This document shows, one piece after another, positions 12,386 to 22,533 of a DNA stretch of 64,000 nucleotides. Location of the stretch: the NCBI GenBank assembly GCA_032719365.1, contig CM064866.1, positions 78,906,916 through 78,970,915 of the forward strand, given 5' to 3'. The notes under the pieces are model-generated. The model did no database searches, was not told the origin of the DNA, and saw nothing but the letters and a program-made list of their open reading frames with translations. The translations under genes were made by a program, and so were the position numbers. How positions within the stretch are numbered: the stretch's first letter is position 1; every line of letters starts with the position of its first letter. The stretch is from Prinsepia uniflora (taxonomy: Eukaryota > Streptophyta > Magnoliopsida > Rosales > Rosaceae).

Positions 12386-14645
12386 TTTTTACTTAAAATT
12401 CCTAAATTTTGTTTTTTAGTCTTTTAGGAGGGCATAATGGTTCAATTTTTATTATTTTTTTATAATTTCATTCGGATATGGCCGGGCATAAGAAAATCCG
12501 AGCTCTTGGAGAAAGGTTCACAGAGATTGGGGTCTTTCCGGGGATATGGCCCAGAAGAAGCGAGTTGAGATAAAGGAAACTTGGGCTTTGGTGAATTTGA
12601 AGGTATTGAAAAGATAATCAGAGATACGAATTTTTGGGTGACGAAAGGAATTAAGAAAGGTATTGGAAATTTGGAGGTGAAAGGAAGAAGAAAAGTAGTT
12701 TCATCTTCGTTTCTTTCCGTCTCCCACCAAACGATGAAATCATCTCCCGTCAACGAGCGATGAAATCACACCTCCCCTAACCTGCCTCTCTTTCTCTCTC
12801 TCAAACCCACACCAATTCTGCAATTTCAGGAGTAAAAAATACATAATTTTTTTTTGCAGATGTCCAATTGGCTAAAGAAAGCCGGCGTGTCCAAATTTCT
12901 AATTTTGTCATAATTTTTTACGATCACTTAATAGTTGTGAATAAAAAGATGCATAGTGACACGATTCATCAATTTTATGGTGCATTTTGTACGAATAATA
13001 AGAATATAGTGTAAAATAAAACTTCTATACGAAAACGTTATGCATTTAAGATCAAAAGTCTTTATTATTTATATGTTACTTTTACAGTAAGATGCTAAAT
13101 AGGTTGAGGAGGCGCAGAGATATACAGTGAGACACTATGATGGTACTCAAAATCTTTGATGGTGTGGGGTTAACAGTAGGTCGCTGGGGTTGATCATTAG
13201 TCCTACATGCTTCTAATGAGTGTCCCTTTGTGCAAGAAATGGGCCTCCATATCCATAAATGTTAAAGACTTCACCAAATTTGCCTAAAAACGCCTTCTTT
13301 TGTGCTAGAGAAGCTGCTGCATATTTAGGCCCTATCTGGTCCCCAATCCATTGAGTTAGTTTGTAACATAAATGCATGCGTTGGTTGGATTTTGGTGGAT
13401 TAGGAAGAAGATAGCTAGAAAACTACATGCTTCACTCAAATTTTGATTAAAGAAAATAAAGTTTTGGTAAGGTTTTGAAGTTTCTTTATTGTTAGGGATG
13501 AATGAAGCTTTAAAACTCTTACCCAATTTTTTTTTTTTTTCAATTGGAGGCCCTTTTTTGAGTTGGTTAGTATATTATGTAAATTCTTATTAATAAATTA
13601 CATCAATTGCGTGGGTGGAAGCGTGATGAAGAGGATTCTGAACGTTGCTTTATATTTATTATCATTTGATTTTAAGTCGGTCGTTTACATTTTGAAATAA
13701 ACCAAATCTTTATGTATATAATTGGAAGCTTTTTCATCATTACACAAGTAAATATATATCCTAATTGTATATGTTTGATTTGATCTTTTTGTTCCCTTTG
13801 TGTGAGGATTGGTGGGATTGTATTAATTGTGTAAAGTAAATAATATACGTACAAGCATCCAAAGTAGGGGAAAAAGATAAAGTTTTGGGTCAAAAAGATT
13901 GAGGGCAATTGAATTTGAATGCTATTTTGCTCTTTACCCATCCATCCTCCCCTACTGCCAGTGGTTTGGCAACTAATTACTCTTTTGCAAGCTCATCAAT
14001 CACATGCTCACTCCCCACAATTGACAACTTCAAACCTAACCCTAATTTTATTTTATTTTTTTGGAAAAAAACCTAAGCCTAATTAAGTCTACCATGATTT
14101 TACCATATGAACATGCTATGGCTAAGAGCCTAGCCCCCAAGGCTTAGATACACCATTATAAATTTACATATCTTCCATATATTTCAAAGGGATTAGGTGA
14201 TGAGTAAAAAAAGAAATGAAAAAGTCGACAGAACTTAAGAGTTTATTTTTAAAATCGGAAAGGGATTTTATGCGAGGTATGTAATTACACGAAGCATTTT
14301 ATGCAAGAAGTATAATTAACAAATTAAACCCAAAAATGCTCTTGATTATAAGCAAGAAGCCATCATAATATACATTTTATTGACTGGTTGATAGTCCACA
14401 AACTTCAGCTCTCTCAAAGCACTAACACCGAGCATTTCATTTAACTAAAAACATTGGAAAATTTATAAAAATAAAAAATAAAATAAAAAAAAAAAGAACC
14501 CCTTCTTGAAATGATCTATGATTTAGTTTTGCTTTTTTTTCCCACTTAAATATATATTAATAATAATATCTCACCATAAATATATAATCATGAGCACGGA
14601 AAATTAAGTGGCACTAATAATTCATGAAAATAGCTCATCATCAGC
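12386..14645. other. Spacer without a supported gene
   Basis: A moderately GC-rich patch at 12,470-12,790 has opposing open frames (minus 97 codons, plus 60 codons) that match no family I recognise. The rest is AT-rich. The end of the interval is likely the 3' UTR of the E6-like gene. Confidence 0.35.
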
Positions 14646-15485
14646 TTATGGGAGGAACTCCTCGTCATTCTCTTGGAACTCCTCCTCGTTCTGGTAGCCT
14701 TCCATGGAGTTGTAATTGTTGTGGTGGTAAACATTGTTGTTGTTTCCAGAATTACCCCTGTTGTTGTACCAGTTTTTTGGGTCATTGGCCACCTCCCTGT
14801 AGCTTCCATACAGCTGCTGGTTGTTGTTGTTGTAATTGTTCTCACTGCGAGGGTCATAATAGTATTTTCCATGCTCCAAGTACCTGGTGTCACTCATGCC
14901 CTGCCTCTCAACATTATTGTAGTAGTTGTTGTGGGCGTTTTGGTATTTGGTTGGGGGGTTGGTGGTGGTGAAGGTGCTCTGAGCACTCAGCCTTGTGTCA
15001 CTGACGCCACTTGGGTTGTTTCCATTGTAGTAGAAGTTGTCCTTGTTGGAGTTGTATCGGGTGTGGTAGGTCTCAGGGTACTTGTCAGTGTGCTGCTCCT
15101 CTTTCTCTATTGCCTCAGTTGTGTATGGCAGGTTGTTGTTGTTGTTGTTGTTTGTTGAGGTGGTGGTGGTGTAGGGGGCACCATTGTTGGTGGTGGTGGC
15201 TGTGGTGGTGGAGGGTGCACCTTTGGTGTTGGTTGTGGTGGTAGCGGGAGGGAACTGGCCAGCCTCATGGCCATAGAGCCCATATCCACCCTCGGTTTGT
15301 GGCACAAAGGCAGGCTCTTGCTCCTGCTCTTGCTTCTTGTTGACTGGTGTCACTGTCTCCTTCTCGTTGTTGTTGAAATTTGTGAATTTGCTGAAGAATT
15401 GGCTCTCTCTAGCTTGAGCTTGTTGAGAGAAGAGGAGGGAAGCCAAGAAGAGAAAAGAGAGCCATTTTGCAGAAGCAGATGCCAT
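14646..15485 (-). CDS. E6-like secreted plant cell-wall-associated protein
   Basis: This is a single open frame of 279 residues from the ATG at 15,485 (MASASAKWLSFLFLASLL). A longer reading would need a TTG start and is not used. Residues 1-25 are a clear signal peptide ending near QAQA|RES. After it come KFTNFNNNEKET, the conserved FVPQTEGGYGLYGHEAG, long Thr and Asn/Tyr-rich low-complexity tracts, and the family signature QGMSDTRYLEHGKYYYD. The tail is acidic (EEEFQENDEEFLP). The domain order and both signatures match cotton fibre protein E6, an abundant secreted protein of elongating fibres with unknown biochemical role. The Asn/Thr tracts are encoded by trinucleotide-like repeats, so length should vary between alleles. 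The gene has no intron, and a good TATA box lies upstream. Antisense frames over it are shadows. Confidence 0.85.
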   Translation of the reverse strand: MASASAKWLSFLFLASLLFSQQAQARESQFFSKFTNFNNNEKETVTPVNKKQEQEQEPAFVPQTEGGYGLYGHEAGQFPPATTTTNTKGAPSTTTATTTNNGAPYTTTTSTNNNNNNNLPYTTEAIEKEEQHTDKYPETYHTRYNSNKDNFYYNGNNPSGVSDTRLSAQSTFTTTNPPTKYQNAHNNYYNNVERQGMSDTRYLEHGKYYYDPRSENNYNNNNQQLYGSYREVANDPKNWYNNRGNSGNNNNVYHHNNYNSMEGYQNEEEFQENDEEFLP

Positions 15486-15604
15486 TTTTTGTGGCAATGG
15501 AAATGGAGGATGAACAACTTGTGTTGTTGGAAGCAGCTGCTGCTCTATATAAGTGAAAGTGTTTTGAGTAAATTGGATAGTGGAAAGGAAGGAGATAGTG
15601 GTGG

Positions 15605-15613
15605 TTTATATAG
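15605..15613 (-). promoter_or_regulatory. TATA box of the E6-like gene
   Basis: The minus strand reads CTATATAAA about 120 bp upstream of the ATG at 15,485, a near-consensus plant TATA box. It would place the transcription start near 15,575-15,580. A second, weaker TTATATAG lies at 15,545-15,552. Confidence 0.6.
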
Positions 15614-15619
15614 AGACCC

Positions 15620-16360
15620 TTCTTTCTTTTGTTACCCAATTTTTTCAACTCATTAGGTGTAAATGGGGTGGAGGATGGGTGATTATTGTGGCCCCCACTA
15701 GGACACAACTTCAACAATTTTAACCACTCTACTCTCTTGCCATTTCCAGTTAATTAGTTTTTTTTCCTTTATGTTATTGCCATTTTATTTTTCTAGTGAA
15801 AAGCCAGCCAGCTGACTCTAATTAAACTTGCTTTATGAGTCTTAATTAGCATTTAGCTGTTAGATGATCGATGTTGATTTTTCTTTTGCTTTAAGCAACC
15901 CAAAAATATGATGAGATAAATTAGATATATAAGAAGAGCCCAAGTAGCTAGCAGAATTAACGTCGGTGCTGATGATGTTCCATTGTTCCCTAATTGCTGA
16001 GGGGGAAAAAAATAAAGACCTTGTTCAATTTTGTCACAAGGGAAATTAAATATAAAAGGGTAATTTGGACAATAAGATTAAAAAAAAAAAACCTAGAGAT
16101 GGAATTGGTGCTAAAGAAGGAGCAAAGCATGAGATGGACATCATTTAATTGACGAGGGCGTGTAATTATGCGTGGATTGTGGGGGGTGGGTGGGACATAT
16201 CCATAACCTTATAGCATATCCATCATATGAAATTATGAAGCACCCACCATGTGCCCTCTTTGCTTGGTCAAATTCCACAACATTCTAACCTCTACTTCAA
16301 AAGCACACACTACTAAAGACTCGAAGAGTGATATTCCAAGTTGTCGACATCGCGTCTCTT
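15620..16360. other. Upstream region of the E6-like gene
   Basis: This stretch beyond the TATA box shows no open frame that resembles a protein. It is AT-rich and likely contains the promoter. Confidence 0.4.
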
Positions 16361-16453
16361 TGGACAAATATTAACGTCAGTTGTTGATATGTTCTGAGTT
16401 TAACGATTCAGAATGTGTCATGTAGACACGACTGACAATCGTTAATATTTGTT
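16361..16453. repeat. Inverted repeat, small foldback element
   Basis: GGACAAATATTAACGTCAGT on the left is matched by the reverse complement of ACTGACAATCGTTAATATTTGT on the right, with a few mismatches. The interior contains a second inverted pair, TTCTGA and TCAGAA. The roughly 93-bp foldback could be a tiny MITE or a structured RNA. No target duplication was identified. Confidence 0.5.
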
Positions 16454-16706
16454 ATGATTCAAGTTAGCTAGTAGATAGATACTACTTCATGGAAATCTCA
16501 CTTGTTAGATGGGTCCAATTGGTGACATACTGAAATGTAGATAGATGCTTCATAACAATCTCATCTGTTAGCATTATTGGTCTACTATTATATAAATTTG
16601 TCACCATAAACCAAAGAAGAGTAAAGATTGTATTCATGCTTGTGGTTGGTTAAGTTTTTCTGTAATTTTTCTGGTTGTTGTTACATTTCATTTTTGTTAT
16701 AAATTT

Positions 16707-17220
16707 ATTTGTGTAATGGGCGCTAGTACCGGGCTAAAGTTGTCCACCCTGCTCCCGACCAAAGGAAACGTGCATGACCGACCATAGGTTTGAGAGAGCT
16801 CGACAAAAAGAAATAGATACAAAATAATGTACAATTATTTGTGTAATGGGCGCTAGCACCCAGTTGAAGTTGCTCACCCCGCTCCTGATCAAAGCGAGCG
16901 TGCATGACCAACCATAGGTTTGAGAGAGCTCGACAAAAAGAAATAGATACAAAATAATGTACAATTATTTGTGTAATGGGCGCTAGCACCCAGTTGAAGT
17001 TGCTCACCCCGCTCCTGATCAAAGCGAGCGTACATGACCAACCATAAGTTTGAGAGAGCTCGACAAAAAGAAATAGATACAAAATTATTTGTGTAATGGG
17101 TGCTAGCATTGAGCTGAAGTTGTCCGCCCCGCTCTTGATCAAAGCGAGCATACATAACCAACCATAAGTTTGAGAGAGCTCGCCAAAAGGAAATAGACAC
17201 AAAATGATATACAATTAATT
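16707..17220. repeat. Four-unit tandem repeat, about 130-bp unit
   Basis: Units begin ATTTGTGTAATGGGYGCTAG at about 16,707, 16,837, 16,967 and 17,087. The spacings are 130, 130 and 120 bp; the third unit lacks a 10-bp stretch present near the end of units 1 and 2. Each unit contains a conserved block around CAAAGCGAGCGTGCATGACC and CATAGGTTTGAGAGAGCTCG. Units 2 and 3 are nearly identical, while units 1 and 4 are more diverged, as expected from unequal crossing over. The long open frames read through it on the minus strand shift frame at every unit because 130 is not a multiple of three, so they are not taken as genes. Confidence 0.9.
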
Positions 17221-18908
17221 TCCTTGATATTTTCAATTTAAAATGCAAAAGATCAAAAGAGGGTTAAGGAAGCTTCCATACATGGTTGTATATGTACATG
17301 GCCACTAGCTTTTGTCCTCCCACCAAAAACCCTGCCTATTTCAAATTGCACCATAAGAAGCCAAAAGAAATGAAAGTGGAAAGAATGCGTACAATTTCAT
17401 TATCATTGCAGTTGATTTTGAAAAGCAAAAGCTTATCAGCACCTTCCTACCCTAAAAAGTGACAGAAAAAAAAAGGGCTTGGTCTTAAAGCAGTAAATAA
17501 AATCTTTGACAAAGCAAAACAAGTTAAATGAAATTTACTAACAGATTGTTTCATTTGCGGTAAATTCAATCTTTTTTTTATCCGAAATTTGTTACCGGGT
17601 GAATGAATCGATTGATCTAGCATCCAAAACATAAAATTATTTCCTTATTTCGACATCACAATCCAACCTTTATCTCTCATTTTATTCTTACCTAATTGGT
17701 GATCCGAATTTGGAAATTTTTCCCCTAAGAGAGTGGCTTGAGACATAAACAAACACATGGAGTCTTAAGAGGCAAGTGCACCAATTACCCAAATTTCACA
17801 GCAAGTTGGTAATTGGGATTGAAGTTTGCATGTGGCAAGTAGTACCAATTATCTAATGTGGGGAGATGAGAGAGCCACTCATGCATGTGGCACCAAGTCT
17901 TGAAAGCTTGGTTAAGACCTAAACCCATTGATTGATGCAAAGATGGGGCCAATTAAAACGCCCCTCATTCTCTCTTCTTCCTCAATGGAAATTGGGGTTC
18001 ACTCACCACCACACTTCAAGCAATAAACAGAGGAATGCTTCACTCTCACAAACAAGGAACATCGTTTGCATTCTGATAGGACCAACATGAAATCGAATGA
18101 GATCTGTCGCCTAATGACTTAATTCTACTACTTCATTTAAAATTACCAATACACAAAAAAAATGATAGTTATATTACATCATTCATAAACATTCTCGTAT
18201 AATCAAATATGATTTTACGTGTAATGATACAATCAGAAATAATAAATCGAAAAATGAGATAATCAAATCATCTCACACAAAAATTTTCTTTGGGATGAGA
18301 AATAGGGTTACCAACCAGCAACCTTGGGAGCAATAATCAAAGGAAGATGCTTTTGTCAACGTTTGGTGATTGCCGAAGCAGCCAGCCAAAAGCCATATCT
18401 TTTTTTATTTGTAATTGTAATTTATTTTCTTCACTTTTCTTTTTCCTTTTCTTGAATTAAGGGAAATTTGTTGCGCGATTATCGGAGAATAGTTTCAGCC
18501 TTTCAAACTGAGGGTGTCCCTTTTCTTTTGTTTTTCTGTAATTTGGTATTGGTAGGGCATCTTCTGCTAGTAATGAGTGTACTTAATTAATACATACATC
18601 TGCAAATTCTTTCTTTTTCAATAGAAGTCTTAGTTTATTTAATATGGTGAAAGAGATACAAAAATAAAGACAAAATCTTTAATAAATTTTAATTATAAAT
18701 AATCGAAATAATAACAAAATTTTTAAAAAAATTGTGACCTGACATGGACTAATTCACAGATAACAATATCAAAATCGATAACTAGGAAATGTCTCTTGAT
18801 TTATATCAAAAAAATTTTAATCATCCAGAATTACCTTTATTCCCTTCTTAATAACTAGGAAATGTCTCTTGATTTATATTATTTAATATTAATAAGGAAA
18901 CTGTATAA
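17221..18908. other. Spacer without recognisable genes
   Basis: The DNA is AT-rich and only short random open frames were seen on either strand. No repeat or regulatory element could be defined. Confidence 0.4.
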
Positions 18909-20075
18909 ATGCAGATTCTGAAGGACGATCTCACATATCACGCTCAAGCCGTAAAAGCCGATATTACACTCACCATTTTCAACTCTAATCAACTCATTTG
19001 CTTCTACTCCAAACATGATCTTAATATAGATGACTAGAAGATGTTCGATCAAATGCCCCAACGAAATGTCTTCTCTTGGAATGTCATAATCTCGGCTCAT
19101 ATCAAAGCTCAAAACTTGAGTCGTGCCTACCATTTATTTGACGTTGCTTCATATAAGGATCTGATTACTTAGAATTCGATGGTATCTAGGTATATCAGCG
19201 CGGAGGGGTATGAGGATTTTGCCCTTGAAGAAGTGTGGCAGGTGTTTAGTGGATATATAGGGGAGGTTGAATTGGTTTCAAAGAATGCAATGGCGACGTC
19301 ATGTTGCAGAGAAGGAAAATTGGATATGGCAGCTAATTTATTTTGGAAACAACCAGAGCGGAATGATCATATGTCTTGGAACAAAATGATTGCACTATAT
19401 GACCATAATGGTTTTGAAAAAGAGATATTGAATTTGTTTGTTCGTATTTCGGAGAATAGATTTAGGCGGAATGACCATACTTTTGCTAATGTTTTGACTG
19501 CTTGTTTGTATGTCAGAGAATGGATTTAGGTGGAATGACCATACTTTTACTAGTGTTTTGACTGCATGCTTTGGTTTGAGGAGCTCCGAACTTGCAAAGG
19601 AAGTCCATGCTTGGGTCTTGAAGAATTGGATGACTTCAAATCCATTTATACGCAGTGGAATTGTTGATGTCTACTGCAAGTGTGGCAATATAAGGTATGC
19701 AAACTCAATCCATGCGACAATGGGGTTAGAAAATTATTTTTCTGTCACTTCAATGATTATGGTTTATGTCTCTCATAGTAACCTAATCAAAGCGCATAGG
19801 TTTTTTGATTCGTTGACTGAAAAAATTAATGTTATATGAGTAGCTTTGTTTTCTGGATATCAAATCACATAAATGCGAAACTGTATTTGAATTCTTACGT
19901 GAATTAAGGGAAAATGAACCAATAATTCTTGATGCTGCGATTCTTATCGGTGTGTTTGGTGCTTGTGCAATACAAGCTACCCTGGATCCATGAAAGCAAA
20001 TTCATGCCTACATTTTAAGGAAGATAATTAAGTCAAAAAGAAGTTGTTAACAATTTGATTGATATGTACTCATAA
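18909..20075 (+). pseudogene. Pentatricopeptide repeat (PPR) gene, disabled
   Basis: From an ATG at 18,909 one frame reads MQILKDDLTYHAQAVKADI and continues through PPR units such as KMFDQMPQRNVFSWNVIISA and AYHLFDVASYKDLIT. This is the pattern of PLS-class plant PPR proteins, which bind organellar RNA. The frame is broken by TAG at 19,035 and TAG at 19,170, each where the repeat consensus suggests a sense codon (the second at ITW.S). A 64-bp direct duplication at 19,447/19,511 then shifts the frame. The new frame (WNDHTFTSVLTACFGLRSSE) runs to TGA at 19,837, and more stops follow in homologous sequence (KQIHAYILRKI). Only part of a normal PPR gene remains, so it is a decayed copy. Confidence 0.85.
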
Positions 20076-20219
20076 TTTTTTTTTTAATAATTAAGTATAT
20101 AAATTAAGGGTCCATTTTTTACTCTTGCCCTAAGCCCCTGTATGTTTGGACCGGTACTACCTTCAAGTCGTCTCGTTAAATAATTTTGTCTGAAAAAATC
20201 TAATGGGATTTATTTTAAA

Positions 20220-20399
20220 GTAATGTTATTCAGACACTAAATTGACTACATTTAATGACACTCTTGATGTATTAATCAATAAATGATATCATTTTAATAA
20301 ATTAAATCACGTGTATCTAATTTTAACTCACCACTCATTAATTATAATATCAAATATATCACTAAATATAATTAATTTAATATATCCAAATTACATTAC
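20220..20399. mobile_element. Foldback MITE, relative of the element at 36,933
   Basis: The left end GTAATGTTATTCAGACACTA and the reverse complement of the right end (GTAATGTAATTTGGATA) resemble each other. Both resemble the termini of the better copy at 36,933-37,108. The subterminal AAATTGACTACAT and the AT-rich centre are also shared. It is non-coding and about 180 bp. Confidence 0.6.
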
Positions 20400-20489
20400 C
20401 GTATATTTGACAGACACTAAAGAGTATACAAGAACGGGATAAGATTTAGATTAAGAGTTGAATTACTGATAACTTTATTTTGATTCCGA

Positions 20490-20939
20490 TTAGTCAGCAA
20501 ATGGCTTCCAAAGCAGAAGAGAAAACAACAAGAGGTTAGGTACCACAATGAGAAGCACAGGATTGGCTTCACCACCAAGGCGTTTTCTTCTCATCCTCTC
20601 TCTGAAACGCTGTATCCTCTGCTCTTCTCCCCACTGAGCTTCCTCCAAACCATGTGCTAGAATCAACGGCGGAGGGAGGTGGTAGGGGCATTTGGACCGC
20701 CAGGAAGTCTCAGGAGGCCCGAATCTGAAGACCCTTTTGAGGAACAGGGAGATGGCCCACCGGACATGGAGGGGAGGGACGGTAGATTTGGTGCAGAGGA
20801 TCGGCGGGTAGGACCACTTTAGATAGCATGGGATTTGGGTGGAGATGAAGAACTGAGAGTGGAGAGATGGAGTGGTGGTCGGATTGATTAGGATGTGAGT
20901 TAAGGCATTCAGTTTTTGCTCCCATGTTGTGTCCTCCAT
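20490..20939 (-). CDS. Conserved plant protein of unknown function, single exon
   Basis: This is an intact 149-residue open frame from the ATG at 20,939 to TAA at 20,490. It starts MEDTTWEQKLNALTHILINP and continues with LHSQFFISTQIPCYLKWSYP, a basic motif ETSWRSKCPYHLPPPLILA, the acidic/basic helix HGLEEAQWGEEQRIQRFRER, and a hydrophobic C-terminal segment PVLLIVVPNLLLFSLLLW that could be a membrane anchor. I recall closely similar intronless plant proteins of about 150 residues with the same start and the same hydrophobic tail, annotated only as uncharacterised. The balanced amino-acid use and the absence of stops argue that it is real. No function is claimed. A tail-anchored membrane protein is an inference from the last 25 residues. 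Confidence 0.75.
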   Translation of the reverse strand: MEDTTWEQKLNALTHILINPTTTPSLHSQFFISTQIPCYLKWSYPPILCTKSTVPPLHVRWAISLFLKRVFRFGPPETSWRSKCPYHLPPPLILAHGLEEAQWGEEQRIQRFRERMRRKRLGGEANPVLLIVVPNLLLFSLLLWKPFAD

Positions 20940-22533
20940 TGTTTCATCTCATGCTTATCTCCCAAGTCCCAACCACAAAGATGAGGTTGACCTCACAATA
21001 GGATGAAAATATAGTCAATTCTGTAGATATATCGTATTTTAGAATCTCAATATTAAAACAAAGAGAAGAAATATCATCCATGTTCTATGAATATAAATAT
21101 ATTTGATAATCTTAATAATAAAAAAATATTCCCTTTTAATTTTCGAAAATGATTCATTAATTCATATATTGAATTTGTTTTATTGGAAAGTCCCTGCTAC
21201 AGTGCTACTGCTCTATCCCAATCCCCTGTGTTGTCCCGACCCGTACGCTACCGCGTTACAATTCCCAGCTCCCTACGCTACTCCTTAAAGGCAATAACAA
21301 TTTGCAAGGTCATTTGGCCTGCGTCATAACTAATTCCATTTGCATGCTTTTATATATACAAGGCACACAAGCACACATTTATTTGTATGTATGTGCTTGC
21401 TTATATATATATATATATATTATATTTAAATATATTATTATCTTTTTTATATTTAAAATCAATAATAAAATTCGTATTGTCTGAAATTTAACGATAAAAT
21501 ATAGAAAATTTTACGGAGAAATAAAGGGTGTTTAGGTAAAGGTGGTGATATAAGAGCTTATAGCGTATTTAGGGTTTTTAATTTAATCTTGAATTTTAGG
21601 TACAAAATTTAATATTAAATAAAAACAAAATTTCAAATTTCAAGTTTAAAAGTAATTTTGAAAAACTAAAGAATTCATTTTATTGTTTGAATAATTACAA
21701 TGGTAATTAAGGATTAGAGAGTTTAAAAAATATAGTTAATAAGTTTTCAATAGATATTAATGTTATTAAGAATCAATCAATGAATACCATTAATTTATAT
21801 GATATAAATATTAGACTTATATAAATATTAATATATGCTTAATTTTTTTTAATTATCATTTAAATTTTTACAAATTTGAGTCTAAATTTTTTAACATTTT
21901 TTTTCTTCATAAATTTAATTATATATATTTACGTGAAAAACGATATTTTCATTCATACTTATAATTTGCACACAAAAAAAAGTGCTATTTTTTTCCAATT
22001 TTCAACGAACAAAAATATTGAATTAAAAATGAAGCTCAATTTCTGAATTTTGTGGGAATCGAAAGATATAAGTTTCATTCATGACAAATAATCTTATACA
22101 TTCAACTATAACTAATTAGTCGATCTCTTCTCTTTAGCGAATTATCCAATCTAGTTTAATTTTTTGACATGAATTTATGAATTTTTACTCGATAGTTGGT
22201 GATGTGGCTAGGATGAAAACAAAATGATAGTCCAATTTACAGACAGATGGGAAAATGGATATAAGAAAATGCATCAAAATCAAAGCATTACATCGGCGAT
22301 CCTTACAACCTTTCAAACTATCATAGGTAGAGAATTGAATTCGATATTGGATTCGTATTTGTAATGGTTAGAGTTACTCTTGCAGGCATTGATCTGCGCA
22401 TCAAATTTCATCACTTAGAACATGGGCACTATCATATCACTGATCCTGGCAAGAATAGCTATCAATGTTACCTGTTAGTAATTTCAAATTCTCATAGAAA
22501 TTTTCTTTCGTTTGGAACTTGTAATGCTATCAA
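20940..22533. other. AT-rich spacer, no gene seen
   Basis: This interval includes the 5' flank of the gene ending at 20,939, a TA dinucleotide run near 21,401-21,420, and very AT-rich DNA from 21,480 to 22,250. The last few hundred bases are probably 3' UTR of the gene that stops at 22,534. Confidence 0.4.

Noticed and set aside
14624..15656. Several open frames antisense to the E6-like gene with Cys, Val or Leu runs
   Set aside because: They are shadows of the Asn/Thr triplet repeats of the sense strand and have no start context or motif of their own.
16707..17220. CRISPR-like array
   Set aside because: The units are long, directly adjacent and similar along their whole length, without unique spacers; the DNA is plant nuclear.
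16723..17248. Long minus-strand open frames across the 130-bp repeat (up to 163 codons)
   Set aside because: They arise from a repeat whose length is not a multiple of three and show the same peptide words in shifted frames. No family match, and the best explanation is a non-coding tandem repeat.
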